DNA of 64,000 nucleotides from Hydrangea macrophylla (GCA_033977485.1 CM066983.1:108157580-108221579), one strand, 5' to 3'. Positions 24,201-36,699 are shown, counted from the stretch's first letter. Program-made: numbers and translations. Notes: generated by a model not told the origin, from the sequence alone.

Positions 24201-26085
24201 ACTAGGTCTGACAATAACCTGCTCTGATTCCATATTGAATTGGAGTATCTAACCCAAAACCAATTGGCAATAGGTGGAGTAGCCCCATGATCTTCATTAT
24301 ATATTGAGTGGCAACTGGCAAGGCTTTAAATTCCCGATGTGGGATTACAATCTCAACATTGTTAACAGCCACTAAGATACCTTTCGATATTGTTGCTTCT
24401 AATTTAAGCTGTTTTTTTCAACTTTGAAGTGGATTCGATTTTGAAAAAGTTTTTGCCGAATGGATTAAAATCTTTCAGTAATTCCAAATAAGTGATTGTT
24501 GGTCACTAATAAGCTGATCTAAACGGCCTCTAAGATGATTCAATTTGTTCATTTATTTTAGTGCCTTTACTATTGTTTGCTTTCCTCACTGTTCCTTATG
24601 TTGATTTCTGGGTTGCAGCACTCTTATGCAAGATTGCAGCTTTGAGATCATTTTCATTGGACAAATTACATTACTGGAGAGAGAGTGGATCTGGGATGAG
24701 CAGTCTTGCTTATTTTCTGTCCAAGGATACAATAGACAATACCAATATAGTCATCAAGCCTTTGGTTTACCTTTCCATGTTCTATTTCTTTAACAATCCT
24801 AGATCATCCTTCACAGACAATTACATTGTTCTGATCTGCCTCGTGTACTGTGTGACTGGCATAGCCTATGTATTTGCCATCTTTCTCGAACCTAGTCCAG
24901 CCCAATTGGTATGTACTGAAAGATCATATTGTTTAATGCATCAGTTTCCAAAATATGGATAATCTAATGCTGCTTTATTTTTTCCCTTGCAGTGGTCTGT
25001 TCTTCTTCCTGTTGTTTTAACTCTCATTGCGAACCAGGATAAAGATAGTCAAGTCGCAAAATATTTTGGAAATTATTGTTACCCGAAGTTTGCTTTGGAA
25101 GCATTTGTCATCGCAAATGCTGAAAGGTTGGTATTTACTAGCCTTTTCCTTTCTTGTGAAGTCTGTGGCTACACAACTACTTGCATATAAAAACCCGCTT
25201 CCACATGTTACTCACTCTCGTTGAACGACCTACAACGCTGCATAGAAAAGAATTAGTTGCCTGCTTGAAAAATCATATTTCTGTAGAACTAATAGTGTTA
25301 TTAGACAAATATGAATAACCATGAGGTTTTCTCTAGCATGTGCTTCAGAACTTCTTTTGCTGATGCATCAGAGTCTTACACTTATTTCGATAAGGTTGCA
25401 GTTGGTGAATGGAAAAATAGTCCTTTAATGGTTTCTGTTGTCTGCTCAGTGCCACCACCTAATACACCTATTATATTTTTCTTTCTGTACTTCTTGGTTA
25501 ATTAGTGTATAAAATCATGAAAAATCAATTCAAGGGAGGACAATTAGTGCCTACCAAAATTCAAGCCATGATTACTTCGCCAAATTGTAGATTTGGTAAA
25601 ATTATCTGGAAGCTAATTAACCTTATAATCTGAAATTAGACTTCTTTACCAGCTTTTGTTGGGTAGGTTGATCCATTTCCTGTTTAGATTATAACGGTAT
25701 TTCTAACAACTAACAAGTCAACGTATTCGTATATACTACCATTTATATCATTGGTTTGAGTGGGAAATTTCTGAAAATCTTATACCCGACTTAACAAGAG
25801 TAGATTAGATATTTTGAATAGGTTGCCCACATATGAACCAATGCCAACCCACTTTTATGAAAGAGACTGTTATTAAATGCCTTGGTTGCGTAAAATGATG
25901 TTGGCCTTCTCTCTCCTCGGTTCTTCAGGTATTCTGGAGTGTGGCTAATTACAAGGTGCGGTTCATTAATGCAAAGTGGCTATGATCTTCATCATTGGAA
26001 TCGTTGTCTAGTTTTACTTGTACTCACTGGTATACTAGGTCGTTTTGTAGCTTTCTTTTGTATGGTGACCTTCCAAAAGAAATGA
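15276..26085 (+). CDS. WBC30: ABCG (white-brown complex) half transporter, WBC30/ABCG24/ABCG28 type, 14 exons
   Basis: Exons: 15276-15508, 15593-15669, 16580-16855, 17316-17379, 17484-17630, 17817-17851, 18740-18813, 19693-20621, 21512-21808, 22453-22923, 23618-23766, 24619-24908, 24993-25126, 25929-26085. They sum to 3,333 nt, giving 1,110 aa with no stop, close to the roughly 1,100 aa of this subfamily. Order: signal peptide (about 1-30); Cys-rich extracellular region with [11 protein letters not shown] and CCEGFFCP (about 60-285); a membrane segment near 293-317; a basic coiled cytosolic linker; the ATPase domain with Walker [10 protein letters not shown] (544-552), signature SGGQ (652-655), Walker [11 protein letters not shown] (673-682) and an H-loop His in VVHQP; and a C-terminal membrane domain from about 880. 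As a half transporter it must dimerise. The substrate is not known; the Arabidopsis paralogue ABCG28 acts in pollen tubes. Synteny favours the WBC30/NAP12 orthologue. The 35-nt exon 6 and all joins are manual. Confidence 0.93.
16050..16334. mobile_element. Tourist-like (PIF/Harbinger) MITE in ABCG intron 2
   Basis: GGCTTAGTTTTGCCCCC at 16050 is matched by GGGGGCCAAACTAAGCC ending at 16334, and both ends are bordered by TTA (16047-16049 and 16335-16337). The length is 285 bp. Inside is a tandem of GAGCTTTTAAAAGCTC palindromes near 16168-16205. The TTA duplication and the GGC-type ends fit the PIF/Harbinger superfamily. Confidence 0.75.
23987..24358 (-). mobile_element. TRIM retroelement in ABCG intron 11, TSD TTGTT
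   Basis: Two direct repeats of about 120-126 bp (23987-24105 and 24233-24358) flank a short noncoding core. Read on the minus strand, the element starts TGTTGAGATTGTAATCCC. The copy at 24233-24358 is followed by TGGAATCAGAGCA, close to the initiator-Met tRNA primer site TGGTATCAGAGC. TTGTT at 23982-23986 and 24359-24363 is a perfect 5-bp target duplication. At 372 bp with no coding capacity, it is a terminal-repeat retrotransposon in miniature. Confidence 0.85.
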
Positions 26086-26297
26086 GTTCAACCATTCATT
26101 TCTTGCCTTCTTCTTTTTTCCTTCCTTTTGTGTACAAAATCTGAAGAGTCTAGTTTTGGCATCTCTTCTTTCATAGTGAAATTCTTTGAAAATGATATTC
26201 TCCCTCAAGCAGTGGAATTGGTGGCTAATCATAAACAGAAAGGAAACAGCATGACCGGTTTAAGGTTTGCTATCACTTCTGTCTTCATAATTACATT

Positions 26298-26599
26298 TGG
26301 GGTAAAATGCATTTTTGCACCCCACCCAAAAACTATACCATGTTTTGCACTTTGGTCCCCAAACTATCATTTTTCGCATTTTGGTCCCTCAACTATTATT
26401 TTGTGGCAGTTTGTCCTCTCCATCACTTTTAGTGACGAAAAAAGTCGCTTTTTAGTGACACCAAAAGTGACCCTAAAAGTGATGGAGGGGTAAACTACCA
26501 CAAAATTATAGTTGCGGGACCAAAATGCAAAAAATGATAGTTTAGGGACCAAACTACAAAACATGGTATAGTTTGATGGTGCAAAATACATTTAACCCT
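26298..26599. mobile_element. Fold-back element just downstream of the ABCG gene
   Basis: The arm GGGTAAAATGCATTTTTGCA... (26298-26445) is repeated in reverse complement at 26460-26599, ending ...GCAAAATACATTTAACCC. The phrases TTTGGTCCCTCAACTAT and GGGACCAAAATGC recur in other hairpins of the window. It starts about 210 bp after the stop codon, so it may be transcribed as part of the 3' UTR. No clear duplication was found. Confidence 0.7.
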
Positions 26600-28092
26600 T
26601 AAACTTGTTGATAAGCCTTTGAACTAGCATTATAGACTATTAGAGAGCTTTGCAGATTTGCAATTTTTGGGTGTCAGAATAGTCATGCAGTGTATTATCA
26701 GTTCTCTGCCAGTATTGGTATCTTAAATTTATGAGCCTAAAGTGCAAACACTGCTGGTTTTCGTTATGAAAAGTTCGGTCATTGTATTAGATGAAATTAA
26801 TGTGGCCGGGGGAAATTTCATCTAAAGTAAAGCATTATCATTTGATGTTTGTTTTTAATTACAACCTCATTTGTAACATTTTGGTGAGTATGCCCCTCTA
26901 TGGTTGTAAATTTGTAATGTAGTTGGATCATGATTGATGATTGTGATCAGCCTTGTATATAGCATGTTAAAAGATATATTGTGCATCATGAGTCTCCAAC
27001 TAACTTCATGGAGATAGAATGCTAACTAGCCAAACATATGTTTAAATTTTATCATGATTGTGATCATATTTTTATTTCTTATTTTGGGTTCAACCCCAAA
27101 AAAAATCATCACAAAAATATCCCCATCCATATGTAAGGGATCGGAGCCCCTTTTTGCTAATCAAATGTGAGAAGTGAGAGTCTCGAGGAGTGCGAACGTA
27201 ACTTATAAAAAAAAAGTAACAAGAATATTGAAGGAGATATTACATATGAGTTACAAACTTTAATTTAAAAGTTTATGTGAAATAGGGTTAGACTATAATA
27301 CACCACTTTAAAAAAGGGTGGATGTCAATCACTCATAACAAGAGCTACATTTTTTATAACATAGTCACATTTCTCATAATTAATTTTAATAATTTTGGTG
27401 ACGTGGCTGATTGTGAATCACAATTTGTGTGGGGTTGACATCAACCCTTTTTTTAGGGGGTGTATGCTGTAGAGGAGGAAATATTGGGTATCACAAGGAT
27501 ACTATATGGGATTTTATCCCCTCTCACAAGATTTAAAATTTGGTGAGTTGAATCAGTTTTTTCCTGAGTTGGCCCATAGAAATAGGGGGCCAGATGGATT
27601 AATGCATACTCTTTATTAATTTGTGATACCATGTAGAATTATGCAACAGTTGTATTCAATATTTAGCCGCTATAGGGAGGATGGTTGAATTGAAGACCAT
27701 CAAAATAAAAGTTTTTCAAGGTGACAGTCTAATCATACTATCATACTAGTTTTAGTGTAATGCATCAATTATATCTGTGTACCTATCATAACTACAAGTA
27801 ACTATTCTTTGTTTCAAGGTGTATGTTAAAGATAAGGGCAAATTACACCGATCTTCTATGACAATTATAAGGATTTTTTTTGTGTTTTCAAAAATTATAC
27901 TCATCTTTCTTCTATTTTGAAAATGATTGTTACACCTTTAGATAAATCATCAAAAATATTATCCACTACTTTTTAAAACTGAAAAAAAAAAACATATTAA
28001 CAATTATGAAAAAAAAAAAATTAAAAATTGTCGATAAAATTTCAGTATATATCAAACCAAGCTTTTACTAAAAAAGATAAAATATATATATA
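26600..28092. other. Intergenic, no gene recognised
   Basis: AT-rich DNA. A stretch at about 27830-28010 begins GGGCAAATTACACCGATCTT and resembles one arm of the GGGTAAATT-type hairpin elements, but I could not find its partner arm. Poly(A)-rich tracts lie near 27980-28020. Confidence 0.45.
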
Positions 28093-28402
28093 TACATATC
28101 AAAAGTAAATTTAAAAAACATAAAAATCATCAACAAAACTATCTACTAGCACTTTAAAATGAAAAGAATAATTACAATAGTGAAAAAAAAATATCAATAC
28201 TTTTAAATTAAAAAAAAATGAATAGTTATATTGTATTTTTGTCTGCTTTATATTTTTAAAATTGTGAATTTGCTCCAACATTGTGAATGAGCTGCTCCAA
28301 TGAAACTTAATTAGTACACGTCTTGCACGAGCATTGCCCTAGTGTGTATATATATATACACATATGAGACTCCACTGAGCATGTTTTTTTTTTTTTTTTT
28401 TT

Positions 28403-28445
<43 letters not shown>

Positions 28446-28590
28446 GCAGACAAAAATGCAATATAACTATTCATTTCTTAAAAAATTTTGTTGATTTTTT
28501 TTTTCATTATTGTCATTATTCTTTTCATTTTAAAGTGGTAGTAGATAATTTTGTTGATAATTTTTATATTTTTAAATTATTAGTGATATT
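28093..28590. repeat. Inverted repeat around (TA)n and poly(T) tracts
   Basis: Sequence at about 28100-28250 (CATCAACAAAACTATCTAC ... ATTTTTGTCTGCTTTAT) is present in reverse complement at 28440-28570 (AAAGCAGACAAAAATGC ... GATAATTTTGTTGATAA). The spacer holds the word GTGTATATATATATACAC, a poly(T) run and a long (TA)n at 28411-28438. It is AT-rich and noncoding. The arms have diverged, so exact ends are uncertain. Confidence 0.55.
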
Positions 28591-28639
28591 TATAAATAAA
28601 AGAGTAATGCTATGCTTCCCAAATTTATTTTCTAAAAGT

Positions 28640-29559
28640 GTCTCAAAGTTTTGCAGTCGACTGGACTTTTAATTCAGTCGATTGGTTTTTGGCACTTTTC
28701 TAAACTGTTTGGAAAACAGTCGACTGGACCTTTTAATTCATTCGACTGAAGTTTGACATATTTATAAACTGTTTGAAAAACAGTTGACCCGGACCTTTAA
28801 TTCAGACAACTGGTCTTTTGGCTCATTTCTAAACTGTTTGAAAAACAGTCGACTGGATCGTGGCATCAGTCGACTGGATAGACGCAGAACAGCCAAACAA
28901 CTAGTTTTCTGAATTTATTTACCTTTTTGCCACTAACGGCTATAATCTCTCAAGGCCTATAAAATACATGTTTTCCTAAACAATTTACATGACATTAATC
29001 AATTGGAAAACATCATTTTGAATTACACAACTTGTTGATCTTTTATCATTCACATTTGAGTCCTAGTTGTGTGAGTTAATCAATTTGCTCTAGTTCTTGA
29101 TTTGTACATCATTGTGAGAGTAAATTGTAGATAGCTTTCATTATAACATCCACTCACTAAGGAATTGTTGTGTGAACTATCATTGTACTTCTGACTCCAA
29201 AGAGAGAGTTGAATTTATATTTCAATTATTTATAATTAAAGAGTGAGGGTTAGTAACCCTTGTGTGCAAAGAAGATGTGTTCTTCTTTAGAAGAGTTGAA
29301 AACTCTTGTAACGGTTTGATCTACACCCATGAAATAGGTCGGATTAAAGGAATCTTCAAGAGATGTTCTTAAGGGGTGGACATAAACCGCTGTGTGCGGA
29401 TTGCCGAACCACTTGAAAACTCGGTTTGCAAGTTTCTCTTTCATTCTTTCTTTACATAATGGTTTGTGATTGTGTTTAATTTGTAATTAAGTTTTAAAAT
29501 GTTAATTTTCCGCTAAAACCTTATTCACCCCCCTCTAAGATTTCCATTTCGGGCTAACA
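28640..29559 (+). repeat. Sirevirus-like (copia) LTR, probably solo
   Basis: The right end TTCACCCCCCTCTAAGATTT...GGGCTAACA at 29559 is typical of Sirevirus LTRs. No primer-binding site follows it and no polypurine tract or coding region precedes it, so it is either solo or a truncated 3' LTR. The left end is uncertain (28605-28650). A CAGTCGACTG palindrome array (28654-28876) lies upstream of TATAAAATA at 28958-28966. The 64-codon minus frame at 29250-29444 lies in the leader region and is not a gene. Confidence 0.65.
28654..28876. promoter_or_regulatory. Palindrome array CAGTCGACTG upstream of the LTR TATA box
   Basis: Perfect copies lie at 28654-28663, 28727-28736, 28846-28855 and 28867-28876. 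Degenerate copies lie near 28675, 28740, 28776 and 28804. Several are preceded by AAACTGTTTG(G/A)AAAA, so the basic unit is a longer imperfect repeat. TATAAAATA follows at 28958-28966, about 80 bp beyond the last copy. Confidence 0.65.
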
Positions 29560-29574
29560 ATATATATTTGTAAT

Positions 29575-29705
29575 ATGTTAGGTATGTTTTGAAAATTGAT
29601 ATCCCAAATGTGGTTTTCAATATATGTGACAATGATCTCACTGTCACATGTATTGGAATCATATTTGGGATACAAAATTTGAGAATCATAGTTTTATTAT
29701 TTTTT
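29575..29705. mobile_element. Short fold-back MITE
   Basis: TGATATCCCAAATGTGG...ATATGTGACAATG pairs with CACTGTCACATGTATTGG...ATTTGGGATACAA. The end GAGAATCATAG resembles the elements at 60.7 and 63.1 kb, which end GAACCATAGCATTACTC. Noncoding. Confidence 0.65.
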
Positions 29706-30238
29706 ACATGTCAATCAAATTTTTTTAACTCGGAAGAATTAAATTACTCATTTTGTTTTTCAATCCTTTTTTAGTAGGTGCAAATTACAAAGCGTGATGC
29801 AGTTTTTTTTATATGCTAAAATGATGCTCAATAAAAGGCTTTAGAGTGAAACCAAAGGAGCACTCCCAATCATCGGCAAAATGAAGCTAAATTTTTTCTA
29901 AAAATATAAAAAATAATGCTAGCTAAAGCATAGCTATATAAACACCAAAGACACATATTATTGTGAAAATTATACATAGATAATTTATCATACCCTTCCA
30001 TGGATACCTACATAATTTAAATTAAACATTATAAATTAAAGACACTTATTATGTAGTATCTAATAAGTGAAAATCATGATTGGTGGAGAGAGAATATGAC
30101 AATTAATCTGTTAAGATTAGATTTAATTAGCATTAATTTCTATTTATTCAATTTCAAATATTGAATAAAAAAGAAGAAGAAGATATTTTATCGAAAAATT
30201 ACATGTGGCGTTGAGGTGGCAAAATTAAAATTCTTTGT

Positions 30239-30269
<31 letters not shown>

Positions 30270-30282
30270 AGATATATCAACA

Positions 30283-30468
30283 ATGCAAGGTACACACCTT
30301 TCAACCACACCCTAAACCACATTCATACTTTAAATGCATACATCATGTGCTGTGTAAGATGTGCACAAAAAAGTACGAAAAATTCAAACAGCACAGAGTA
30401 CATGCATTTAAAGCATAAAATGGGATTTGTGATGTGGTTGAATGTGTGTGCCTAGCATTATTCTAAAT
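30283..30468. mobile_element. Fold-back MITE with about 30-bp terminal inverted repeats
   Basis: AATGCAAGGTACACACCTTTC at 30282 pairs with ...GTGTGTGCCTAGCATT at about 30467. Inner arms (CATACTTTAAATGCAT; ATGCATTTAAAGCATAA) also pair. A (TA)n tract lies at 30243-30269. The element ends about 265 bp before the translin start codon, so it is in or near that promoter. Confidence 0.6.
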
Positions 30469-30733
30469 ATATATGACATAATGTACATATATAAATCATG
30501 GTATTTTAGTATATAAAAAGAAAATATATGGGTACATTATTACATTTGACACTTTAATCAGAACGGGACGAGTTTTAATCAGAGATCCTTTTAATTACCA
30601 CCTCCGTTCCAAATATAGAATTTTTATTTTCACTTACCAATCTGCATTTACTTGCATGATAGGATCCCTGAAAATAACAAGTATACGAACGGTGGAATAC
30701 ACACTGAAAATATATAAACCCTGGCTGCCTGCA

Positions 30734-33700
30734 ATGAACTCGTCAGCGTTTCGAAACGCATACTTGACACTCTCTCGCTCCTTAAACCCTAGCCCTAGTT
30801 CCCCCCTCATTGGGTTTCGCTTCGCCATAGCCAAATCGGTACGCCAACTCTCACTCACTCCTTTCTGCAAATCGTCTTCAATGGCGGGCGGTGATGCTCA
30901 CGCGCCTCCCCCTCCTTCGTCGCCTTCTTCACTGGAGAAACAGTTCGAGAACTTCCGCCACCACCTTGACGAGTCCGGAACCCTACGCGAACGCATTCGA
31001 GCAGTTGCTTCGGAGATCGAATTAGCTAATAGGATCATACAAGCTAGTCTGCTTCTGGTTCACCAGTCTCGTCCCATCCCTGGTAAAAAACACCTCCATT
31101 TACAGCTCTCTTCTATCATCTCTGTGCCAATTATACAATTTTTACTAGTTTAGGGGTCTAGGGTTTGATGTTTCGGCTCTGTTTGGTTGCTGAGGAACTG
31201 GGTTCTGTTGATTATTGGCAAGAGAGTGCACGTTTGTTAGTCCATTTTAAGCAGTTTTGGTGACTCAAACTGCTTTTTAAACTTGTTTGTTTTAGCAAAA
31301 ACTATAAGCTGATATCGTCCAAAACGCAGTTGGGCCATAAGTAGGTGGAGGGGGTGCTTTTCATGATTTTCTCTATGTTGATCAATTATTTAATATCACC
31401 CAAACCCCCAAACCATAATAAGAAGTTCTGCCAATAGGATCAAGTTGGCATTAGCATAAGCCGAGATAAACAGAGGCTCAGTGCTAGAAGAGAAATGGAA
31501 ATTGCTAAAAAAAAGTCTCTCTAGGGAAGTGTTTGTTTGTCTAGCATTTTGGAAGTTATTCTTTTGCTTATATGAAGTAAAGAATGCTTTCAAAAGTAGT
31601 AAAAGTACTTCCAAAATGCTAACCAAACCTAATTTTCGAGAATGCTACATTTTCTCTCTCTACAGGCTAGTAGACTTAATTTTCGAGAAGTAATTTTTGT
31701 TGCTCATTCTATCTCTATTAGAGGTTTTAGAGAAGGCTAAGTCTCAAATTGTAGTGCTAAAGGAGCTTTTCCACAAGCTTGCGGAAATTCTTGGTGAATG
31801 TCCTGGACAATATTATAGGTGAGTGGAACTATTGGAAGTTTGTTCTGTCGTAATTTCATTCATTGGCTATTTATTGTTTGGTTATTAATAAATTTGTGTT
31901 TGTTCAGGTATCATGGTGAATGGAGGACCGAGACACAGACAGTAGTCTCACTGCTGGCTTTTATGCACTGGCTTGAAACAGGAAGTCTTCTTATGCAGAC
32001 TGAAGCTGAGAAAAAACTTGGTTGTATGTTCAATTTGCTCTCTCTGTAGCAAGTTATGTGTAAATAAAATAATTTTTGTTTATCCTCCCTGGGTACATGA
32101 GTTTTCTGGATTGTACTTCACTTTGGTTGAATGAACGTATTGAAGTAGTCCTTAGAGCGATCTTATGAGGTATTGAACTCCAACAGTTGGGTTTGTGAAA
32201 GAATGAAATGGTTTAGGCAACACTATTTGGATTATCTGGGCTGTTGATTGTTAATTTCCTTCTATTCGTCATGGGGAATTTGTTGCCATAATTTCTACAA
32301 CACTTACTACAAAGCTTTTTGTGATGGCTGAATACATAGTTTTTGAACATTTTTTGTAACCAAATTGGACGCAAATAGGATGGTAGGGTTTCTTTTTTGC
32401 TTCCAATCTTTCAAATAACAATGAAATGGGAAGACTTATGGGCTATTATGTATCATCACTGAGAAAAAGCTGAGGAATAGTAAGATTTTAATCACCATCT
32501 CCCATTTCTCCTTGGACCCTGTCCTCGTTGACAAGTCCATTGGTCAAATTATAAGGTGATCCATTTATGTTAAATCATAAAAGTAAGAGGCATTTGCCTT
32601 ATAAGAGATAAATGTGTAAAAATGAGTTGTTTCATCGGTGGGAAAGAACTTAACTCCAACTTCAATTTAGTTTTATTTTTATCCTCTCTTGTCCTAGTAG
32701 TGTATCTATTACAGATTCCTCAAACTTCGTTGTTGTTCTCCATCGTCATTGGTAATAGTTAAATCCTCAGTTCAGATTGCTGGAAGAACTTTCCATTTTT
32801 CTAATCTTGTGTTCATCAAACATGCAGTGAATGCTTCAGGGTTTGGTCTGGATATTGAAGATTATCTTATTGGTGAGTAACCTAAATTTCCATTGTATAT
32901 TGATTCAAGAGGTTGCTGTTATGAAGGAATAAAGTCATTTGAATAAGGTTGTGTTAAAGGATGGAAATAAGACGAGTTTATTTGGTCGGGATTTGATTTC
33001 CTGCCAAGCACGCAGTTACCAAAGATATCATTAAACATGGTTAAGCATTGAATGTTTTAGCCTGATATAGTCAGAATACTGGATCATTTTCCTTTTTGGA
33101 TTGAGGAGCTGAAATTACATCACCGGTAATGCAGTAGAATCCCATTGGTAATGTGGGATGTGTTCACATTAGACATCTTTAGCTTTGTAGAATGGTGCTG
33201 TTTTGATACTCCAAAGGCCAAAACTTATAAGCTGATTATTGTGGCCCACAGTAAAAACAAATATTCTTAAAGCATATTTGTCATCTCTCGTAGTGAAAAA
33301 ATAATATGAAAAGGGGAAGAAATGGAAACACACACTCTCAATGAATAGTCGATTAGCATGATTCAGAAGACAGATTTCCTAGTAGCGGGAGTGGGAAGGT
33401 GGCATGATAATGATGAATGCGTTTGTAAGCAATGTAATTTGTAGTATTGCTATTTGTGAGCTGGCATGTTTCTTGTAGTTTTCCTGGGAAAAAGAATAAT
33501 ATCAAGACCCCAGTAAAAATCTGCTGCTTGTATTTGTTGGATGTGGACAGACATTGTTGAAAAGGTGTGGTTGGGACTAGGTTGGTTAAGCCATATGGGT
33601 TCTGTAGAGTGAGTTAGAGTTTCCCAGTTCCGATGTTCTCTTTTCAGAACTCACCATCTTGTTTTCCAACTTTTGGTACTCCATCCATTTGAAACCACTG

Positions 33701-36180
33701 CGTGTGGGTGTGTGTGTCCCTCATTTCAGTGGGTTGTTTAATATTCAATGAGTATGTTATAGAAGGAGGTTCTTGTTTATACTAAGTTATATTTCCTTAC
33801 TTTTGTTCCTAATGAAAATATATTGTCATTGCTTATCGTTTTAATAGATGATCCTCATCAGTCCTGTTTTCTCATAGATGCACTAATGTATAATCCTTCT
33901 CCTATTGTGCAGGAGTTTGTTTTATGTCCAATGAAATGGTAAGAACCATTTCCCTAAACTTCGATAAGCATCCGGTTTTGTTCTGTACTGGCTGTATAAG
34001 CGAAACCTTACTCCTATTGTTTCATAATATTCGGGGTACAATTGTTGAAAAACTTAGAGATAGGAAGAAATGTGAACAAAACTTGAAGAAACTTTTAAAG
34101 AGACAAATGAATGATTACATCCCCTAAAGATTTGAAACACTGTATAAAGCTTTTTGGCTGTCAACAGGTATGAAGCCAGAATTTTTCCGAGTGGGGTATG
34201 TCAACAACCACTTTTTAGTTGTATACATTTTTAGATAATATTTTCCCCCATTGAATAAACGTGGGGTTGGCAATGGCTAGATATATATGTTGGGCCTCTC
34301 CACCTAATAGCTTAAGCTTTTGGGTTGGATCTAAAGTTTCTTCATGGTATCAAAGCCAAGCCCATTCCCAACCCTTAAAAAAAAAAAAAAATAGAGCCCA
34401 CACCCCCATGATGACAGACCCAACAAAAGGCTGCACGATGATAAGGCCCAAATAAGCGCATGTGACAGACCCAAGAAGAGGCTGAACGGGAGGGGGCGTG
34501 TTAGATAATATGCCCCACATTGAATAAACATGGAGTTGGCTATGGCTAGATATATATGTTGGGCCTCTCCACTTAATAGCTTAAGCTTTTGGGTCAGATC
34601 TAAAGTTTCTTCACACATTTACCAATATTAATTTACCAAAGCAAAAATAATATTTAATTCACCTAAAAACTGGATTCTTGAAAGCGTGAAAAATTGAATC
34701 TCCACATTAAATACTATATACTAACAGATGTACAAGTATGTGGTGCAGTGATTAATATCATACAAAAATGAGCAATATTGTTAAATGATAGAACTCCTAA
34801 CAACTAACAAGTCAATCTCAATTCGTGATTCATCAAAATGCAAAATTAGTAGTTGATTTGAAAAGCAAACTTTATCTTATAATGTTTCAAGTAAACTGAA
34901 TCTAGCGTAGAAATTCAGGTGTTCTTTTATTACCTATACCATGTCGGTATATATAAGCTTTAGCATTCCTGCGTATTTGGCCTTGGCCCACATTCTTTAC
35001 TTTTCAAATATAAATATTTGAATTTACAGGGGCGATTGTCAAAAAGTTTCAAAGTATTTAACAAAATAAAGACTTTAAGTGGCTCTGGACACTTTTGAAG
35101 TTTAACTGGGGTAGGTGGCCATACTGAATTTCACTGAACTCTACCTTTTGTTGTCAAAAAATAGTAGAAAAGTGTTTTTTTTTTTTTTAATATGAAGGAA
35201 GATTTCTTGTTGGACAATTAGTGGTGAACGGGGTTTCATAATGCTCTCCATTGTTGTTCGGTTTGTGGATACCAAATATGTGATGTACTTCTGTTTGAAC
35301 TTATGTCTCATTCTCTATCTGCTGATGCCTGATGCTATGTGAAGTACTACCTTTACTTCAAATTAATCAACTCTTGGCGGTATTCATTTACATGGATAAT
35401 TGGCTATTTCGGAGGTTGAATATCATAATCGGGTTTTGCAGCCAAGGTATGTAGTGAACCAAGTGACTGCTGGAGATTATGATTGCCCAGGAAAGGTGTT
35501 GAAGTTCTTAACAGATCTTCATGCAGCATTCCGCATGCTTAATCTTCGGAATGATTTTTTGCGCAAAAAATTTGATGGTAGACTGTTTATTCTGTTTCCT
35601 ATTCACAGTTCGTTGCTTTGGTATTTCGTCTTTATCACTTCTCATTTTTGTTTGAGAGACCATCGTTTAACGCCTCATCTCCCTTCCCTTCTACTTGCTC
35701 CTCTCCATCATTTTCAGCTAATTTATTACTAATTCCTGAGGCTTTGTTTGGTTGCGAAATAATTGAAGGAAAAGAAAAGGGAAAGGGAAAAGCGGAAGGA
35801 ACACTTGTCCCCTTGTGTTTTCAATAACATTATAAGTTAAATTATTTAAAATATTTTTCTAACCCAAGTAAAAAGGGAGGAAAGTGACTCGTAAAATTCA
35901 AAAGGTTTAGTTTATTTCCCACTATATTTTCTCCTTCCTATTTTCTTTGGTAACCAAACAAAGGAAAAAGTTTTTTGTTTCTTTTCCGTCACTAAATCCA
36001 AACAGAGCATAGATGTTACTTCTAGATGAGCTAAGTTTTATGATAATATATTATCTCCTTGTGGCAGGAATGAAATATGATCTAAGAAGGGTTGAAGAAG
36101 TTCACTATGATGTTAAAATCCGAGGCTTGGCAGCTAATGAAGATACTAATGGAGATCAAGGAGTCCAAGGACAATCATAG
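30734..36180 (+). CDS. TSN: Translin, 7 exons, 293 aa
   Basis: Exons: 30734-31082, 31722-31818, 31908-32023, 32828-32872, 33913-33938, 35442-35577, 36068-36180; 882 nt with all phases consistent. Translin is an octameric single-stranded nucleic-acid-binding protein; with TRAX it forms the C3PO ribonuclease. Visible family signatures: LEKQFENFRHHLDESG and LRERIRAVASEIE in exon 1, CPGQYYRYHGEW across exons 2-3, TVVSLLAFMHWLETG, IEDYLIG, then RYVVNQVTAGDYDCP, LHAAFRMLNLRNDFLRKKFD and VKIRGLA at the C-terminus. The first 49 residues are Ser/Arg/Phe-rich with few acids, like an organelle transit peptide, and a second ATG (30881, MAGGDAH) could start a cytosolic form. The C-terminal tail after IRGLA is slightly longer than I remember for Arabidopsis. 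Intron 5 holds a TRIM. Confidence 0.96.
34229..34613 (+). mobile_element. TRIM retroelement in translin intron 5
   Basis: Direct repeats of about 115 bp (34229-34344 and 34499-34613, core GCTAGATATATATGTTGGGC) flank a short core. The left copy is followed at once by TGGTATCAAAGCC, a near-exact initiator-Met tRNA primer site, and the right copy is preceded by the purine tract GGGAGGGGGCG. Flanks TACAT (34224-34228) and CACAT (34614-34618) match at four of five bases. It is a different family from the TRIM in the ABCG gene. Confidence 0.85.
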
Positions 36181-36699
36181 GTTAGAGAAATCATGTACTA
36201 CATTGTCACCTGTCTGCAGCTTGACCTCTGTGTATTACAACGTACAAGTCCAGAGTTTTGTATTCTGTTTAACAACCCTAAATTGACAGGATGAAACTAC
36301 ATTTTTTGCTTTCTTATGGGAATAGGAAGGAAGATTGATTTTGTTGAGAATGACGCTTGAGATGCATTTGTACGGTGCCGTGGTTATGTGGTGGTTGATA
36401 ACTATGAATGTAGTAAGACATGCTGACATTAAAATTACAAATGACATCTTTATTAACTCGGGTTATTGTGCCGTGAAGCTGGAGTATTTTTGTTACTATT
36501 TTGTCCGCGTGTCTTTTAGTTATTGGTCTAGACTACTACATTGGAACATGAGGGTAATCAACTACAAGACTGGGTTCACTGACATTGCTGTGGGTTGATT
36601 TTTATTAGTTTGAGCATAATTGAGCAGGATGTACAATTCATCTTTAAGGATCAGTCTATCAGATTTCAGAAGGAACACAGAAAATATATTTAGCCGAGG

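Noticed and set aside
34331..34618. 95-codon minus frame in the translin intron
   Set aside because: It crosses both repeats of a TRIM element; a repeat artefact.
36335..36598. 87-codon frame just after translin
   Set aside because: No family signature, AT-rich, and most likely 3' UTR or flanking DNA.
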